Below, one piece after another: positions 54,700 through 63,747 of a DNA stretch of 64,000 nt. The DNA is taken from the NCBI GenBank assembly GCA_018401055.1, contig JAGYLB010000092.1, positions 48,292 to 112,291 on the forward strand. The letters run 5' to 3'. How positions within the stretch are numbered: position 1 is the stretch's first letter; every line of letters starts with the position of its first letter. A program made the translations under genes and the position numbers. The notes under the pieces were generated by a model, which was not told the DNA's origin, searched no databases, and saw only the letters and a list, made by a program, of their open reading frames with translations. The stretch comes from Roseicyclus sp. (lineage in GTDB: Bacteria > Pseudomonadota > Alphaproteobacteria > Rhodobacterales > Rhodobacteraceae).

Positions 54700-55502
54700 T
54701 GGAGGAACTTCCGCAGGTAGCTGGAGCTGTATTCTGCGACCATGACGATGGCGATGATGATCAGCAGGATCGCTCCCGCGCTGTCGTATTCATAACGGTC
54801 GATCGCGGTGTTGAGCGTGGCCCCTATCCCCCCCGCGCCGACGATGCCGATGACGGCGCTTTCGCGGAAGTTGATGTCCAGCCGGTAAAGCGACAGGCCG
54901 ATCAGGCGCGGCATCACCTGCGGCTGTACGGCGTAGTTAACCACCTGCCACCATGACGCTCCGGTGGCCCGCACCGCCTCTGCCTGCGCTTCCTGGATTT
55001 CCTCGATGTCATCGGCCAGCAGCTTGGCGATGAACCCGATGGTGGCAAAGGAGAGCGTCAGGAACCCCGCGAATGGGCCGAAGCCGAACATCGCCACGAA
55101 GAAGATCGCGATGATGATTTCCTGCAACGCGCGGCTGACGGCGATGATCCCTCGGCAGATGTAATAGATCCACCGCGGCGCAATGTTGCGCGCCGCGCCG
55201 ATGCCGATGGGGATGGAGATGGCGACGCCCACCACGGTCGAGGTCAGCGTCATGGTCAGGCTTTCGATCAGTCCCTGGCTGATGTCGCGCCAGCGGCTGG
55301 TGAAATCGGGCTGCAAAAAGCCCATGACGAAGCGCTGACCGCGTTCAAGCCCGGCATAAACCCGGGCCCAGTTCACCTCGACCGAGCCGATGGCGAGGAT
55401 CAGATAGACCATGACGCCGATCTGGAAGGCGATGCGCCACCGCCGATCGCGGATGATCTGCGGCGGGCGGCGCCAAGTGGTGGGATAGGCCGGCGCGCTC
55501 AT
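54696..55502 (-). CDS. phnE: phosphonate-type ABC transporter permease PhnE (first copy)
   Basis: 268 residues. Motifs match its partner: [19 protein letters not shown], the loop [20 protein letters not shown] and [19 protein letters not shown]. The tandem PhnE arrangement is usual in alphaproteobacteria. Start and stop both overlap neighbours by ATGA (phnC upstream, second phnE downstream). Confidence 0.9.
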   Translation of the reverse strand: MSAPAYPTTWRRPPQIIRDRRWRIAFQIGVMVYLILAIGSVEVNWARVYAGLERGQRFVMGFLQPDFTSRWRDISQGLIESLTMTLTSTVVGVAISIPIGIGAARNIAPRWIYYICRGIIAVSRALQEIIIAIFFVAMFGFGPFAGFLTLSFATIGFIAKLLADDIEEIQEAQAEAVRATGASWWQVVNYAVQPQVMPRLIGLSLYRLDINFRESAVIGIVGAGGIGATLNTAIDRYEYDSAGAILLIIIAIVMVAEYSSSYLRKFLQ

Positions 55503-56320
55503 CGGGCCAGCGCCGCCATGCGGTCCCGGGCGTCAGCCTCGGCGCTGGTCTGTTCCTCGTCGCCACTGCGCATCGCGTTCCAGTCTTCCTCGCCATAGAT
55601 CGTCGTCAGCGCGTCCTGTGTCAAAAGGTCGGGTGGTCCGTCGAACACGACGCGGCCCGCGCGCAGGCCTACGATGCGCTGCATGAATTGCTGCGCCAGC
55701 GGCACGTCATGGATGTTGACGATGGCGGGCAGGCCACGTTCGACGCAGATTTCCGTCAGCAGACGCATGATCTGGCGTGACGTCTTGGGGTCAAGGCTGG
55801 CGGTCGGTTCATCGACCAGCAGCAATTCGGGGTCTTGCGCAAGGGCGCGCGCGATGCCCACACGTTGCCGCTGCCCGCCAGACAATGCATCCGCGCGTTT
55901 GTCGGCATGTTCCATTAGGCCCACCCGGTCGAGCAGCTGATAAGCGCGCTGGATGTCGGCGGGGGGGTATTTGCGCAGGAAGCTGCGCCAGAACGGAACA
56001 TAGCCCAACCGCCCCGACAGGACGTTTTCCATCACGGTCAGTCGTTCGACCAGCGCGTATTCCTGAAAGATCATCCCGATCCGGCGGCGCTGGCGGCGCA
56101 GGTCGGCCTTGCCCAGCCCGACAAGATCCACATCGCCCAGCAGCACCTTGCCGCCCGTTGGCTCCACCAGCCGGTTGATGCAGCGGATCAACGTGGACTT
56201 GCCCGCGCCCGACGGCCCGATCAGGCCCATGATCTGGCCCTTGGGCACGGTCAGCGACACCTCGCGCAGCGCGGCGTCGCCGGTCTTGTAGGTCTTGGTC
56301 AGACCTTCGAGCATCAGCAT
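55499..56320 (-). CDS. phnC: phosphonate ABC transporter ATP-binding protein PhnC
   Basis: 273 residues. Walker [15 protein letters not shown]-loop [18 protein letters not shown] (PhnC-type LVxRL), signature [15 protein letters not shown] and Walker [15 protein letters not shown] start at the ATG at 56318-56320, eight bases after GAGAGGG; an upstream TTG is less likely. It powers the PhnE pair. Confidence 0.92.
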   Translation of the reverse strand: MLMLEGLTKTYKTGDAALREVSLTVPKGQIMGLIGPSGAGKSTLIRCINRLVEPTGGKVLLGDVDLVGLGKADLRRQRRRIGMIFQEYALVERLTVMENVLSGRLGYVPFWRSFLRKYPPADIQRAYQLLDRVGLMEHADKRADALSGGQRQRVGIARALAQDPELLLVDEPTASLDPKTSRQIMRLLTEICVERGLPAIVNIHDVPLAQQFMQRIVGLRAGRVVFDGPPDLLTQDALTTIYGEEDWNAMRSGDEEQTSAEADARDRMAALAR

Positions 56321-56345
56321 CCGAGGCACCCTCTCGTGCAAAAGC

Positions 56346-56372
56346 CCACGGGCGGCGCGGGGCCGCCCGTGG
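56346..56372 (-). terminator. strong hairpin between phnD and phnC
   Basis: An 11-bp stem (56346-56356 with 56362-56372) with a 5-base loop; on the minus-strand transcript it is followed by GGCTTTTGC. The U-run is only four bases, so partial termination or 3'-end stabilisation of phnD mRNA is likely. It lies 22 bases after the phnD stop. Confidence 0.75.
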
Positions 56373-56394
56373 CGTCATCATGACAGATAAGGGC

Positions 56395-57346
56395 TCAGTT
56401 GCACTCGTAGACGACGCCGGTCAGCCTCGTCGATCGTGGCGGATCACGGCCCAGTCTTCCTGGAAGGTGATCGGGATGAACTGCGCTTCGCCGGAGTTGG
56501 CGAATTCGGCCTCAGCGCGCTGCCTTCCCAATCGAAGCTGAAGAAGGCTTCGCGGATCGACTCCTGCAGCTCAGGGGTCAGGTTGTGCGCCACGCCGTAG
56601 CCCGTGGTCGGGAAGGTCTGCGAGGTGTAGATCGTCACGACCTGATCGGGGGTGATCACTTCGCGCTCGACCATGCGGGCCATGACCGAATTGGCAATGG
56701 CGGCGGCCGGGTAATCGCGGTTGGCCACACCAAGGATCGAGGCATCATGCGCGCCGGAGAACACCGGCTCGAAATCCGTGCCGGCGACCATGCCGAATTC
56801 GCCCTCGAGCAGGGCGGAGGGTGCTTTGAACCCCGAGTTCGAGGTTTCCGAGGTGAAGGCCAACTGGCTGCCACGCAGATCCTCGATGGCTGCAATGCCG
56901 CTGTCGGGGTAGGTGATGATTTCCATCTCATAGCCGAAAGACCCGTCCTCGGCCGCCATCATGGCGAAGGGGCGGAATCCCGCGCAGGCCACGGCCAGCG
57001 GGTTCGACCCGGTGTTGAAGCCCGCGACATGCAGACGGCCAGCGCGCATGGCTTCGATCTGGGCGGCGTTGGACTGAACCGGGAAGAACTGCACCTCGCG
57101 GCCGGTCACTTCGGCCATGTGGTCAAGGAAACCCTGCCAAACCTCAGCGTAGACGGCAGGGTCTTCGACGGGCGTGTAGGCAAAGATCAGGGTCGAGGGA
57201 TCGACCAGCTGGGCCGGATCGGTCGGGATGTCGGCGATCAGGTCGCCATCGGCATCGGTGAACCGTGCATCGAGCGCGAACTCGGCAAAGGCTGGCCCGG
57301 CCAGCAGCAGGGCGGCGACGGACGTGAGGGTGGTGAGCGTCTTCAT
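56395..57346 (-). CDS. phnD: phosphonate-type ABC transporter substrate-binding protein PhnD (three indels)
   Basis: Corrected length 316 residues. A Sec signal (MKTLTTLTSVAALLLAGPAF) precedes LIFAYTPVEDPAVYAEVW, FFPVQSNAAQIEAMRAGRLH and LAFTSETSNSGFKAPSALL, the last carrying the Ser/Thr residues that bind the phosphoryl group. The C-terminal end is damaged: a missing base near 56519 and extra bases near 56439 and 56419. Correction gives EDWAVIRHIDEADGVVYECN and a stop at 56395. A reading without correction would stop at 56421 or 56444. The start at 57344-57346 has GGGGAAC upstream. A triple Pho box precedes it. Confidence 0.87.
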
Positions 57347-57393
57347 GATGTTCCCCGGAGTTGATGTGTTCCGGTGCCCGATATGATCCTTGC

Positions 57394-57433
57394 GTGACAT
57401 CTGCGTGACAAATTGGCGAAAGAGATATGACAG
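57394..57433 (-). promoter_or_regulatory. triple Pho box upstream of phnD
   Basis: On the minus strand TGTCAC occurs twice, 11 bases apart (complements at 57394-57399 and 57405-57410), within TGTCACGCAGATGTCACGC, and TGTCAT occurs a further 22 bases upstream (57427-57432). All three lie in 11-base phase, as in a Pho box with extended half-sites. The site lies 48-87 bases upstream of phnD. PhoB from this window is the expected activator. The rest of the 177-base gap shows no clear terminator for nanA. Confidence 0.88.
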
Positions 57434-57523
57434 TCCGACTGCGGGCAATCAGCCGCGGGCCGCGACCACCAAAGGGCCGCGGGCTTGATGCCCATTGGAC
57501 AGATTTCAGTCAGGTCCGACCGC

Positions 57524-58420
57524 TCAGACCAGCCAGGCACGCACCGACGGGCGTGAAACCAGTTCCCGCATCCGCGCCTCGGCATCAGGCACGCGGGACG
57601 CGAGCGGCGCACGGGTCGGGCCGCACTCGATCCCGCAGGCGCGCAGCGCGGCCTTCATGCCGGGCAGCACACCGACATCCAGCAAGCCGGTGACGAACTC
57701 GGCCGACACTTCCTGCAACGCGCGGGCGCGGTCGAGGTCACGCGCGCCAACCGCCTCGTGCAGTGCGGCATAAAGCCGGCCAAGGATATTGTAGGTGGTG
57801 CCGATCCCGCCATCGGTGCCCAGTGCGGCGGCCGACAGATAGATCTCGTCGAAGCCGAAGAAATAGGTGCTGTCCGGCCGCTTGGCGCGCAGCATCGTCA
57901 GCTTGAACAGGTCGGTCGAGGTGAACTTGATCCCCGCCACATTGGGCAGGTCCAGAAGGTCGACCAGCAGCTCCAGCGGCAGGGGGCGGCCGGTGCGGAT
58001 CGGCACTTCGTAGACGATCAGCGGCAGGTCGGTCTCGGCGGCCAGACCCGAGTAGTAGCCAAGGATTTCGCCGTCGCTGAACGGGTAGGAATGGGGCGGC
58101 AGGGCCGACAACCCGTCATAACCCAAAGCCTTGGCATTCCGCGCCAGCTTGCGCGCATCGGCCAGCGCGGGCACGCCCACATGGGCGATCAGCCTCGCCC
58201 CGGAACCCTTGGCATCGCGGGCAACCACCGCCTGCTGCTCCAGAAGCGCCTCGGTTTCCATGAGGCCTGATTCCGCGCTGCTGCCGCCGACATAGAGCCC
58301 TTTGAGCCCCTGCCGCAGGACATAGGCGTTCAACGCCGACTGCCGTTCGGGGCTGAACGCGCCGTCATCGTCAAAAGCGGACATCAGGGCGGCATACATT
58401 CCAGACAGGGGTTTCGACAT
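57524..58420 (-). CDS. nanA: N-acetylneuraminate lyase-type aldolase (DHDPS superfamily)
   Basis: 298 residues, the normal NanA length. LYVGGSSAESGLMETEALL is the NanA-like carboxylate-binding segment and AGIKFTSTDLFKL carries the Schiff-base lysine; the catalytic tyrosine is probably in LIVYEVPIRTG. It cleaves N-acetylneuraminate to ManNAc and pyruvate. Divergent from a FadR-type regulator and the siaPQM-nanE-nanK operon, which fixes its role. The start at 58418-58420 (MSKPLSGMYAALM) gives the normal N-terminus. 2-keto-3-deoxy acid aldolases are a less likely alternative. Confidence 0.87.
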   Translation of the reverse strand: MSKPLSGMYAALMSAFDDDGAFSPERQSALNAYVLRQGLKGLYVGGSSAESGLMETEALLEQQAVVARDAKGSGARLIAHVGVPALADARKLARNAKALGYDGLSALPPHSYPFSDGEILGYYSGLAAETDLPLIVYEVPIRTGRPLPLELLVDLLDLPNVAGIKFTSTDLFKLTMLRAKRPDSTYFFGFDEIYLSAAALGTDGGIGTTYNILGRLYAALHEAVGARDLDRARALQEVSAEFVTGLLDVGVLPGMKAALRACGIECGPTRAPLASRVPDAEARMRELVSRPSVRAWLV

Positions 58421-58436
58421 CGGCGCGGCCTTTGGG

Positions 58437-58458
58437 TTGGTCAGGGTTGTTTGACCAA
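58437..58458. promoter_or_regulatory. inverted repeat near the nanA start
   Basis: TTGGTCA (58437-58443) and TGACCAA (58452-58458) are perfect 7-bp arms around an 8-base spacer. It lies 17 bases upstream of nanA, in the divergent nanA/regulator promoter. It could be a second operator for the regulator, with a half-site TGGT shared with the site at 58521. Confidence 0.5.
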
Positions 58459-58520
58459 ATTCGTAATGTGGCACCTAATGTTTGTCCATCTGGTTCATCA
58501 GGTTTGACAAGAGTTGATTC

Positions 58521-58531
58521 TGGTAATACCA
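58521..58531. promoter_or_regulatory. FadR/NanR-type operator overlapping the regulator leader
   Basis: TGGTAATACCA is a symmetric 11-bp site (TGGTA-A-TACCA) of the TGGT-N-ACCA class bound by FadR/FCD-type GntR regulators. It lies 10 bases upstream of the regulator start, so occupancy would block that gene and its downstream TRAP operon. Confidence 0.7.
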
Positions 58532-58541
58532 AAATTCGGAA

Positions 58542-59317
58542 ATGAGCGCTGCGGTCATTGGGGAGACCTCAACCTTGCGGGAAACGGATGTCATCGACGC
58601 GCCACGCAGCAGCAGCGACGCCATCGCCGAGGTGCTGATCGCCGACATCAAGGCGGGCCGTCAGCCCAAGGGTGAGCCGCTGCCGACCGAACGCGAGTTG
58701 AGCGAACGCTTCGACGCTTCGCGCCCCACGGTGCGCGCCGCCCTCTCGCAGATGCAGATGCGCGGCTATCTCGATGCGCAGCCGGGCCACAGGCCCCGTG
58801 CCACCAGCCCCTCGCTCGACAGCGTCTTGCGCGGTGCCGCCGACCATATCCGCGACATCCTCGGCGATGCAGAGGCAGGGGCGCATCTTGAACAGATGCG
58901 CCAGTTCATCGAAACGGGCGCGGCCCGCGCGGCCACGATGCGTGCCGATACCGTCCATTTGGCCAAGCTGAACGAGGCGCTCACCCGCAATGCCGAAGCC
59001 ATCGGCACGCCCGGATTTCGCTGCAGACCGACATCGCCTTTCACCGCGCGCTGGTGTCGGTGGTGGGCAACCCGATCTTGCTGACGTTGCACGACATGTT
59101 CGTCAGCCGCCTGTTCGCCGACCGCCCACCGGTGGCCGACCCGGTAGCAAATGACCGTATCTCCCATGAGGAACACCGCGCGATCTACACCGCGATCCTT
59201 GATGGCGACGTGGCAGCCGCGACCGACGTGATGGAGGCGCATCTGGCCCGCTCGCTGCGCCGCAGGCTCAAGGCCGCAGCTCTCGGATCGCAGGCCACCG
59301 CTGCCCCACAAACGTGA
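58542..59317 (+). CDS. nanR: GntR/FadR-type regulator of sialic acid catabolism (frameshifted)
   Basis: Corrected length 258 residues. Winged helix with SSDAIAEVLIADIKAGRQ, LPTERELSERFDASRPTVRA and ALSQMQMRGYLD; FCD domain with EQMRQFIETGAARAA and ISHEEHRAIYTAILDGD, where His residues usually bind metal. One base is missing near 59022, between AEAIGTPGF and LQTDIAFHRALVSVV. It is divergent from nanA and upstream of the TRAP operon, so it probably represses both until sialic acid binds. The symbol rests on position, not on close similarity to E. coli NanR. Confidence 0.83.
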
Positions 59318-59363
59318 GGCCGGACCGGGCCGACCCGAAAACATCATCAGGAGGAGGACCAAA

Positions 59364-60332
59364 ATGAGACCCTTTACGACGACGATCCTTGCCGGAGGTC
59401 TGGCGCTCGCCTTGGCCGCCCCGGCGCTGGCCGAACGCGAACTGACGCTGGGCATGCAAGACAACGAGGTGTCCAACCTCTTCGCCGGTGCGCAGGCGAT
59501 GGCCGCAACGCTGGCCGAGGTGTCGGGCGGCGAGCTGACGCTGACCATCTTCCCGTCGTCCCAGTTGGGCGATTTCCGCGCGATGGTTGCACAGGTGCAG
59601 GCGGGCGAGTTGGACATGGTCACCGTCGGCTACCCCGACATGAGCTATGTCATTCCCGAGCTGAACCTGATCGGCGCACCGTATGTGGCCGATGATTTCG
59701 CCCACCTGCAAGAGATCGTGGCGGGCGAGTGGGGGCAGGAGATGTCGGCCCGCTTCGAGGAACAGGGCATCCGCATGCTGGATTTGTGGTATTACGGCAC
59801 GCGCCAGACCACGTCGAACCGGCCCATCGAAAGCATGGCCGACATGGCGGGCCTCAGGATGCGCACGCCCAACGTGCCCTTCCTGATCGCCTATGCCGAA
59901 AACACCGGTGCAACCCCCGCGCCCGTCGCCTTCGCCGAGGTCTATCTGGCGCTGCAGACCAATCAGGTCGATGCGCAGGAAAACCCGCTGCCGACCATCG
60001 AGGCGATGCGCTTTTACGAGGTGCAGAGCCATGTGGCCATCACCAACCACTTCATCGCCTCCATCGCGATGATGATCTCGGACGAATTGTGGGGCAGCCT
60101 GTCGGAGGAAGAGCAGGGCTGGATCGCCGCCGCCGTCGCCGTCGGCGGTGAAGAGAACAACAGCCGCACAAATGCCGCCGAGGCCGAACTGCTGTCGACC
60201 TTCGAGGGGCGCGGCCTGACCGTCACCCGGCCTGATCTCGCGCCCTTCCGCGCGGCGATGCAGCCCTATTACGACACGCTAGAGGCCGAATTCGGCGCAG
60301 GTGCCATCGCCCGGGTGCGTGGCGACAACTGA
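59364..60332 (+). CDS. siaP: TRAP transporter substrate-binding protein, probable sialic acid-binding SiaP
   Basis: 322 residues with a Sec signal peptide (MRPFTTTILAGGLALALAAP, then ALA). DctP family with GLRMRTPNVPFLIAYAENTG, whose Arg binds the substrate carboxylate, and YLALQTNQVDAQENPLPTIE. Position between the regulator and siaQM-nanEK makes sialic acid the likely ligand. The start at 59364 has AGGAGGAGGACC upstream. Confidence 0.87.
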   Translation: MRPFTTTILAGGLALALAAPALAERELTLGMQDNEVSNLFAGAQAMAATLAEVSGGELTLTIFPSSQLGDFRAMVAQVQAGELDMVTVGYPDMSYVIPELNLIGAPYVADDFAHLQEIVAGEWGQEMSARFEEQGIRMLDLWYYGTRQTTSNRPIESMADMAGLRMRTPNVPFLIAYAENTGATPAPVAFAEVYLALQTNQVDAQENPLPTIEAMRFYEVQSHVAITNHFIASIAMMISDELWGSLSEEEQGWIAAAVAVGGEENNSRTNAAEAELLSTFEGRGLTVTRPDLAPFRAAMQPYYDTLEAEFGAGAIARVRGDN

Positions 60333-60398
60333 GCACACACCCTGCGCGCGCCCGGCGTGATCCGGGCGCGCGTTTCCCAAGACCCAAGGACGGACCCC

Positions 60399-60878
60399 AT
60401 GAGACCGAGCCGGAAGTACAGTCTCGAAGGGACCATCGCCGCCATCTTGTTCCTGATCCTGATCGGGATCGTCGCGGTTCAGATCCTCGGACGCACACCG
60501 GTCATGCGCGGCCCGGTCTGGACGGAAGAGGCTGCGCGCTGGGTCTGGGTCTGGATGGCCTTCATCGGCATCGCCGAGGTCGAACGCCAGAATCGCCATC
60601 TGCGCATGGGCTTTCTGGGTGCGATGCTGCCGCGTGTCCTGCGCAACATCGTCTTCACCGGGGTCGACCTCGTCTATCTCGGCGTGATGATGCAACTGTG
60701 CTGGATTGGCTGGAAGACCATCGACCGCACATTGGCGGCCAGTTCGGTCACCCTGCCCTTGCCCACGGCAGCACTTTACGCTTCGGCCTTCCTCTGTTCG
60801 ATCCTCGTGATCCACCGCATCTTGCGCCGCATCCTGTCGGGGCGCAGCGGTGACATCGAAGGGATCGGGGCGCCATGA
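60399..60878 (+). CDS. TRAP transporter small permease, SiaQ-type
   Basis: 159 residues with four helices, including IAAILFLILIGIVAVQILG and AALYASAFLCSILVIHRIL, and the DctQ motif GPVWTEEAARWVWVWMAFIG. The ATG at 60399 has AAGGA upstream. Its stop overlaps the large permease start (ATGA). Probably carries sialic acid with SiaP. Confidence 0.87.
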   Translation: MRPSRKYSLEGTIAAILFLILIGIVAVQILGRTPVMRGPVWTEEAARWVWVWMAFIGIAEVERQNRHLRMGFLGAMLPRVLRNIVFTGVDLVYLGVMMQLCWIGWKTIDRTLAASSVTLPLPTAALYASAFLCSILVIHRILRRILSGRSGDIEGIGAP

Positions 60879-62151
60879 CCCTTATCGTCATCGGCGGGTT
60901 ATGGCTGCTTCTGGTGCTGGTCGGCGTACCCATCGGGATCGCCATGATCTTCGTCTCGGTCGGCTATTTCTGGTATATGGACCGGGGCATGTTCCTGGCC
61001 GTGCAGCGCATGGTCGACGGGCTCGACAGCTTTCCGCTGCTGGCCGTGCCGCTGTTCATTCTGGCGGCCGCGATCCTGAATTCGGCGGGCATCACTCATC
61101 ACCTCTTCGGCTTTGCCCGCGCCCTTGTCGGCCATGTGCGCGGCGGGCTGGGTCATGTGAACGTGCTGGCCTCGCTCTTCTTCTCGGGCATGTCCGGCTC
61201 GGCGCTGGCCGACGCCGGGGGGCTGGGGAAGATGGAAATCGAGGCCATGCGCGAGGCGGGATATGACGATGATTTCTCGGGCGCCATCACCGCTGCCTCC
61301 TCTCTGATCGGGCCGCTGGTGCCGCCTTCGATCACCATGGTCCTATACGGGGTCATCGCCAATGTCTCGATCGGGCAGCTGTTTCTGGGCGGGATCGTGC
61401 CGGGTGTGCTGTGCGCCGTGGCGCTGATGGTCATGGTCTATGTCGTGGCTGGGCGCAGGAACTACCCGCGCGACCCGCGCCAGTCCCTGCCCCAGATCAC
61501 GCGCCTGTTCTGGCGGTCGCTGCCCGCGCTTCTGACGCCGCTTGGTCATCATCGGCGGCATCTTCTCTGGCTATTTCTCACCGACCGAGGCGGCGGCGGT
61601 GACGGTGCTTTACGCCATCTTGATCGACCTTGTCTTCTACCGCGAACTGACGTGGCGCAGGCTGTGGGATGCGGTTTACGAGACCTCGGCCACCGCCGCC
61701 TCGATCGCTACAATCGTTGCGGGTGTGTCGCTCTTTAGCTTCATCTTCGCCCGCGAACAGGCGCCGCAGCAGATCGCCGAGGTGTTTCTGGCCATCGCCG
61801 ACAGCCCGCTGATGTTCCTGATCGCGGTCAACCTGATGATCTTTGTGCTGGGATGCTTCATCGAGGCCCTCGTGATCCTCTTGGTGATCGTGCCGATCCT
61901 TGTGCCCATCGCCTCGACGTTTGGCATTGATCCGATCCATTTCGGGATCATCGTGATGCTTGAACCTGATGATCTCGATCATGACGCCGCCGATGGGCAT
62001 GGCGCTGTTCGTGGTCAGCCAGGTGGGCGGCATTCCGTTCCAACGAATGGCTTGGGCGATCCTGCCTTGGCTGATCCCGCCCATCGTGGTGCTGATCCTT
62101 GTCTGCGCCTTCCCGGTTCTGGCGACCGGATTGCCGAGCTTGATGCGATGA
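60875..62151 (+). CDS. TRAP transporter large permease, SiaM-type (two indels)
   Basis: Corrected length 424 residues. DctM motifs: GVPIGIAMIFVSVGYFWYMD, NVLASLFFSGMSGSALADAG, SLIGPLVPPSITMVLYGV and IMTPPMGMALFVVSQVGG. Extra T bases near 61542 (CTTGGTC) and 61961 (CTTGAAC) break the frame; removing both gives 425 codons. Both errors occur in the same CTTG context. Sodium-coupled import of sialic acid is inferred from neighbours. Confidence 0.88.
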
Positions 62152-62833
62152 CGCGATATCCTGACGAGACTGCAGGGCGGGCTCGATCGTGTCCTGCCAG
62201 CCGGTGCCGGACGGTCCGATGGACCGGCCCGAGATCGTGGCCGCCATGGCCGCCGCCGCCGTGGCGGGGGGCGCGGCTGGCGTGCGGACCGAGGGGGTGG
62301 CGAACTTGCGCGCCGCACGCGCCGCCACCAGCGCGCCGATCATCGCCCTGATCAAGCGCGACCTGACAGACAGCCCGGTCCGCATCACGCCATTCGCAAA
62401 AGACGTGCACGATCTGGCGAATGCGGGCGCCGATGTGGTGGCTGTGGATGCGACCGACCGCGCGCCGACCCGAAGCACTGGCTGATCTTGCTACAGCGGT
62501 CCGCGCGGCAGGCGTCATCTGCATGGCCGATTGCGCGACCGAGGCGGACGGGCGGCAGGCGCGCGAGCTTGGCTTTGCGATCCTCGGGACAACGCTTTCC
62601 GGCTACACCGAGGCCACGGCGCGCGCAGGTGACGGCCCGGACCTCGAGCTTGTGCGGCAGTTCCGCCAACTGGGCGGCTTCGTGATGGCCGAAGGGCGGC
62701 TTCATACGCCACAGGACGGCCGCCGCAGCCCGTCAGCGCCGGGGCCGATGCGGTCACGGTCGGCACCGCGTTGACCCGGCTGGAGATCATGACCGGCTGG
62801 TTTTGCGATGCCGTGACCGGCGCGCGGGGCTGA
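62148..62833 (+). CDS. nanE: N-acylmannosamine-6-phosphate 2-epimerase NanE (about five indels)
   Basis: Corrected length 226 residues, the family norm. Segments in different frames join as: [40 protein letters not shown], the conserved [16 protein letters not shown] strand ([14 protein letters not shown]), [33 protein letters not shown] and [17 protein letters not shown]. It converts ManNAc-6-P to GlcNAc-6-P. Apparent extra bases lie near 62155, 62188, 62470, 62721 and 62738. The ATG at 62148 overlaps the permease stop. This is the most damaged gene of the window; true decay cannot be excluded from sequence alone. Confidence 0.82.
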
Positions 62834-62836
62834 GCG

Positions 62837-63741
62837 ATGCAAGACCCCGACCAGCCCCTTGACGGTGTCGCCGCTCGATCTGGGCGGCACCAAGATCGCA
62901 GCCGCCCGCATCGTGCAAGGCCAGATCGTCGCGCGCGCATCCTGTGCGACCGACGCCCATGCGCCACCCGAGGCACAGATCGCAGCCATTGCGCAGCTTG
63001 CAACGAAGGTAGGCTACCAGCCCGGTGCGCCCCTTGGCGTCGCTGTGGCCGGACGCATCGACGACAAGGGGCATTGGCATGCGGTCAATACAGGCACGCT
63101 GAGCGCGATTGCGGCCGTGCCGCTGGCCAGATCTGATCGGTCATGCGCTGGGACCGGCCACCTGCCTCAACGACGCCGCCGCCGCCGCGCTGGCCGAGGC
63201 TCGGCTGGGTGCGGGTCGGGGGCTGCGCAATTTCGGCTATCTGACCGTCTCGACGGGGGTCGGCGGGGGCTTCGTCCTCGGTGGGCACCTGCTCGAAAGC
63301 CGGTCGGGCCTTGCGGGCCATGTCGGGTTCACCACAGCGCCGAGTGCCGGTGAGCCCTGCGGCAGCGGCAGGCGCGGCACCGTCGAAAGCGTGGCGGGCG
63401 GGCGGGCAATGGCCGAGGCCGCCCGCAAAGCAGGACAAGAGGCCGACGCCCGCACGATCTGCGACGCCGCGCACCGGGGCGAGGCGTGGGCGCAAGGCAT
63501 CGTCACTTTGTCCGCCCGCGCCATCGCCACGCTGATCGCCGACCTGACCGCGATCCTGGGGCTAGACGGCATGGCCCTTGGCGGCAGCATCGGTTTGTCG
63601 GAAGGCTATATCGACAAAGTACGCGAGGCCCTCGCCGAAGAACCCGCCCTGTTCCGCGTTCCGGTCACGCCCGCCACTTTGGGCGCGGATGCGCCGCTGT
63701 TCGGGGCGCTTCTTCGGACGGTCGAAACGCGGGGCGGGTGA
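62837..63741 (+). CDS. nanK: ROK family N-acylmannosamine kinase NanK (two indels)
   Basis: Corrected length 300 residues. The phosphate-binding DLGGTKIAAARI, the second motif STGVGGGFVLGG and SGLAGHVGFTTAP are ROK features. It phosphorylates ManNAc to ManNAc-6-P for NanE. The zinc site common to ROK kinases (CxCGxxGC) reads PCGSGRRGTVE, so only one Cys remains and zinc is probably not bound. Extra bases occur near 62858 and 63125. It starts three bases after nanE and ends the operon. Confidence 0.85.
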
Positions 63742-63747
63742 CGGACC

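Noticed and set aside
57440..57492. GCCGCGGGC repeats as a terminator for nanA
   Set aside because: The copies are direct repeats with self-palindromic CCGCGG cores; no convincing stem followed by U residues on the minus strand.
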